From the NCBI GenBank assembly GCA_018262315.1, contig JAGSPS010000021.1:1-17413 (forward strand): a stretch of DNA of 17,413 nt, written 5' to 3'. The stretch comes from Deltaproteobacteria bacterium. GTDB lineage: Bacteria; Myxococcota_A; UBA9160; PR03. Below are positions 15,541 to 17,413 of this stretch, in pieces. The translations under genes were made by a program, and so were the position numbers. Position 1 is the first letter of the stretch. Every line of letters begins with the position of its first letter. The notes under the pieces were generated by a model that did not search any database, was not told where the DNA came from, and saw only the letters and a list, made by a program, of their open reading frames with translations.

Positions 15541-15795
15541 GTGAAGGTCTTCGTCACCGGTCACCGTGGCTACATCGGCGCCCACCTGGTCGACGTCCGG
15601 CGCGCGGCGGGTCACGAGGTCACCGGCTGCGACCCCGGGCTCTTCGCCCACTGCGCGTGGCGCGAGCCGGTGGCGCCCCATCGCGAGTTGGTCCGCGACG
15701 TCCGCGCGCTCACCAGCGACGACCTCGCCGGGCACGACTGCGTGCGCGCGCTGGCCGGACAGATGGAGCGGATTCGGAGCGGAGCGGCGACGTGA
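15541..15795 (+). pseudogene. Gutted NAD-dependent epimerase/dehydratase (internal in-frame deletion)
   Basis: An 84-residue product where the family is about 330. Residues 1-68 match extended SDR sugar epimerases: KVFVTGHRGYIGAHLVD with the TGxxGYIG NAD-binding loop, then AGHEVTGCDPGLF and LTSDDLAGHDCV, which normally continues into the HLA segment. After Cys67-Val68 (about base 15741) the sequence switches to RALAGQMERIRSG, which resembles the C-terminal tail of such proteins (FVRLRTLxER). The SYK catalytic region and substrate domain are missing without loss of frame. Start (strong Shine-Dalgarno) and stop (GTGA overlap with the 3,5-epimerase gene) are intact. The missing enzyme would have acted on a nucleotide-linked keto-sugar. 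As read, the product can have no epimerase activity. Confidence 0.72.
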
Positions 15796-16346
15796 TCTTC
15801 GGAGAGACCCCGCTGCCGGGCGTGTTCCTGATCGAACTCGAGCGCCGCGCGGATCCGCGCGGCTGGTTCGCTCGAACGTACTGCGAGCGCGAGTTCGCCG
15901 AGCACGGGCTCGTCGCACAATACGTGCAGGGCAACGCGTCGAGCAACCTCGCGCGCCACACGCTGCGCGGGCTCCACTATCAGCTGCCACCGGCGTCGGA
16001 AACCAAGTTGGTGAGCTGCGTGCGCGGCGCGCTCTGGGACGTCGTGCTCGACCTGCGGCCGGATTCGCCCACCTTCGGCCGCCACGTCGGCGCAGAGCTC
16101 TCGCACGAGAACGGCCGCATGATGTACGTGCCGAAGCAGTGCGCGCACGGTTTCCTGACGCTCGAGCCCGACACGGAGGTCCACTACCTCGTCGACTCCT
16201 TCTACGCACCCGAGCAGGAGCGTGGCGTGCGCTGGAACGATCCGCGCTTCGCGATCTCGTGGCCGGCTGCGCCAGCGGTCATCGCGGCGCGTGACCAGGA
16301 ACACCGGGACTTCGATCTCGCCTGGCATCTCGGCGCGCCGGATTAG
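15792..16346 (+). CDS. rfbC: RmlC-like dTDP-4-dehydrorhamnose 3,5-epimerase family protein
   Basis: A 184-residue cupin-fold epimerase of normal length. TLRGLHYQLPP holds the catalytic His62; KLVSCVRGALWDVVLDLR contains the conserved Lys and Asp of the core; MYVPKQCAHGFLTLE and EVHYLVDSFYAPEQERGVRWND carry the conserved Tyr132/Tyr138 region. By family it epimerises C3 and/or C5 of a nucleotide-linked 4-keto-6-deoxyhexose. Because rfbF is in the same locus and no dTDP-glucose genes are present, a CDP-linked substrate is plausible, so the rfbC name describes family rather than proven substrate. The GTG start overlaps the stop of the gutted epimerase (GTGA), with GGAG seven bases upstream. Confidence 0.88.
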   Translation: MIFGETPLPGVFLIELERRADPRGWFARTYCEREFAEHGLVAQYVQGNASSNLARHTLRGLHYQLPPASETKLVSCVRGALWDVVLDLRPDSPTFGRHVGAELSHENGRMMYVPKQCAHGFLTLEPDTEVHYLVDSFYAPEQERGVRWNDPRFAISWPAAPAVIAARDQEHRDFDLAWHLGAPD

Positions 16347-16352
16347 GCCGGG

Positions 16353-17309
16353 ATGCGCATTCTCTTCACCGGCGCGAGTTCGTTCACGGGATCTTGGTTC
16401 GTCCGCGCGCTGGCCGAAGCGGGGCATGAGGTGACGGCGCTCTTCCGGCGGCCGCCCGATGGCTACCCCGACGCCCTGCGCCGCGAGCGCGCCCTGCAGC
16501 TCCAATCCGTGTCGCGGGCGTTGATCGGCACCTCGTTCGGCAACGAGGCGTTCCGCGCGCGGCTGCGCGACGGCCGCTTCGAGTTGCTTTGTCATCACGG
16601 TGCAGAAGTCGGCGATTACCGCAGTCCCGCTTTCGACGTCGTCTCCGCGCTCGCCGCGAACACGCGCGACGTGCGCGCCTGCCTCGCGGCCTTCGCGGCG
16701 GGCGGCGGCCGCGCGGTGCTGCTCACCGGCTCGGTCTTCGAGCGCGGTGAGGGACTCGGCGACACCCCGACCTCCGCGGTCTCGCTGTACGGGCTCTCGA
16801 AATCACTCACCCATGACGTCTTCGCGTTCGAGGCGCCGCGTGCCGGACTCGCGTTCGGGAAGTTCGTGATCCCGAATCCATTCGGACCCTTCGAGGAAGC
16901 GCGCTTCACGGCACACCTCGTGACGCGGTGGCGCGCGGGCGAAGCCGTCGTCGTGCGGACGCCCGATTACGTCCGCGACAACATCCACGTGGATCTGTTG
17001 GCGCGCGCCTACGTGCGCTTCGCGGAATCGCTACCGGATGCTGCAGGGCCGGCGCGCGCGCGCCCGAGTGGCTACATCGAGAGCCAGGGCGCCTTCGCCG
17101 AGCGTTTCGCGCGGGAGATGCGAACCCGCCTCGGGCTCGCCTGTGCGCTCGAGCATGCGGTCCAGACCGACTGGAGCGAACCTCGCGTGCGGGTCAACAC
17201 CGACGCCTGCGACGCGAGCGCGCTCGGTTGGGACGAGGCGCGGGCCTGGGACGCGATCGCCGCGTATTACGCCGGACGCGCCGGTTCCGACGCGGGTCAG
17301 AGCCTGTGA
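16353..17309 (+). CDS. NAD(P)-dependent SDR sugar epimerase/reductase
   Basis: A 318-residue extended SDR. The N-terminus ILFTGASSFTGSWFVRALAEAGHEV holds the glycine-rich cofactor loop. CHHGAEVGDY corresponds to the HxA segment, LLTGSVFERGEG to the Ser/Thr strand, and SLYGLSKSLT gives the YxxxK catalytic pair (Tyr and Lys four apart). KFVIPNPFGPFEE and YVRDNIHVDLLA are typical of sugar epimerases, and PSGYIESQGAFAERFAREM of the subgroup found beside CDP-sugar genes. It is likely the C4 reductase or epimerase completing the nucleotide sugar. Start ATG at 16353 is 6 bp after the upstream stop, with only a weak Shine-Dalgarno. It appears full length, in contrast to the truncated SDR at 15541. 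Confidence 0.88.
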   Translation: MRILFTGASSFTGSWFVRALAEAGHEVTALFRRPPDGYPDALRRERALQLQSVSRALIGTSFGNEAFRARLRDGRFELLCHHGAEVGDYRSPAFDVVSALAANTRDVRACLAAFAAGGGRAVLLTGSVFERGEGLGDTPTSAVSLYGLSKSLTHDVFAFEAPRAGLAFGKFVIPNPFGPFEEARFTAHLVTRWRAGEAVVVRTPDYVRDNIHVDLLARAYVRFAESLPDAAGPARARPSGYIESQGAFAERFAREMRTRLGLACALEHAVQTDWSEPRVRVNTDACDASALGWDEARAWDAIAAYYAGRAGSDAGQSL

Positions 17310-17413
17310 AGAAATCGCCGACCGAGCAGCGCGCCGCGCCGACAGGCCAGATGCAAGGCGCGACGACGAGTCATATCGAGATATGGCGAGGAGGAGCAAC
17401 GCAGCAGATGGCC
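17306..17413 (+). CDS. Possible start of a further gene, cut by the window end
   Basis: GTG at 17306 overlaps the SDR stop as GTGA, the arrangement used elsewhere in this locus, and its frame (beginning VKKSPTEQRAAP) is open for 36 codons to the window edge. From about codon 14 it runs through the palindromic repeat-like element, so either the frame is fortuitous or a repeat has inserted into a gene. No family is recognisable. Confidence 0.2.
   Translation, partial: MKKSPTEQRAAPTGQMQGATTSHIEIWRGGATQQMA
17345..17413. repeat. Palindromic intergenic repeat-like element
   Basis: The element is bounded by GGCCA (17345-17349) and TGGCC (17409-17413) and centred on the hairpin CATATC-GA-GATATG (17372-17385). 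Flanking the hairpin are GCGACGACGA on the left and GCGAGGAGGA on the right. Its GCAAGGCGCGACGACG and GAGCAACGCAGCAGATG ends resemble, from memory, dispersed intergenic repeats of high-GC proteobacteria. There is only one copy in the window, so repetition cannot be shown here. Confidence 0.5.

Noticed and set aside
13537..15795. Very long plus-strand open frame (about 750 codons) opposite the Wzz gene and ending with the gutted epimerase
   Set aside because: It is Arg/Gly/His-rich shadow sequence of the high-GC minus-strand genes; only its last 84 residues, starting after a strong Shine-Dalgarno, look like a real protein.
1..17413. Search for CRISPR arrays, tRNA/rRNA genes, insertion sequences, toxin-antitoxin or phage-defence genes
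   Set aside because: No regularly spaced repeats, no cloverleaf-like sequence, no transposase or nuclease motifs were seen; apart from the gutted genes and the end repeat, the locus is an ordinary polysaccharide cluster.

Overview
The window is GC-rich bacterial DNA with almost no non-coding space. Several features point to a Gram-negative, diderm, high-GC bacterium: two lipoproteins, an outer-membrane polysaccharide exporter, and a Wzx/Wzy-type polysaccharide locus. Gene style (PD40 lipoprotein, GumC-like chain-length protein, sugar-nucleotide genes) suggests a deltaproteobacterial or related environmental lineage; that placement is inference. There are no rRNA or tRNA genes, CRISPR arrays or transposases.

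Left part (1-5012, plus strand). First comes the 3' part of a CPA2-type cation:proton antiporter fused to two universal-stress-protein-like domains. Next is a membrane protein built from two HPP-like repeats, then a radical SAM/SPASM-type enzyme. Last is an outer-membrane lipoprotein of the Wza/OPX polysaccharide export family, probably with its own promoter.

Central part (5016-15294, minus strand). This is a compact polysaccharide operon transcribed leftward from about 15.3 kb: Wzz/GumC chain-length protein, O-antigen ligase/Wzy-like polymerase, Wzx-like flippase, glucose-1-phosphate cytidylyltransferase (rfbF), a gutted sugar C-methyltransferase, two GT2 glycosyltransferases, a GT4 glycosyltransferase and, after an 88-bp gap, a PD40 beta-propeller lipoprotein with a tandem 58-residue helical repeat. 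Most junctions are 4-nt overlaps (GTGA, ATGA, TTGA), so translation is probably coupled. The operon ends 3 bp from the end of the convergent export gene.

Right part (15541-17413, plus strand). A 246-bp divergent promoter region carries a perfect 11-bp inverted repeat. It separates the operon from a second sugar-nucleotide set: a gutted NAD-dependent epimerase, an RmlC-like 3,5-epimerase and an intact SDR epimerase/reductase. The window closes with a 69-bp palindromic repeat-like element that overlaps a possible new reading frame.

Together the genes look like a Wzx/Wzy-dependent exopolysaccharide or O-antigen locus that once made a CDP-linked, probably C-methylated deoxy sugar. The most unusual observation is that two enzymes of that branch, on opposite strands, keep their native N- and C-termini and start/stop overlaps but have lost most of their middle in frame. 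The antiporter, and the methyltransferase a second time, also appear to lack short in-frame stretches. This is either real pathway decay or a systematic assembly artefact, and raw reads would decide. No CDP-glucose 4,6-dehydratase, initiating glycosyltransferase or tyrosine kinase is present in the window.
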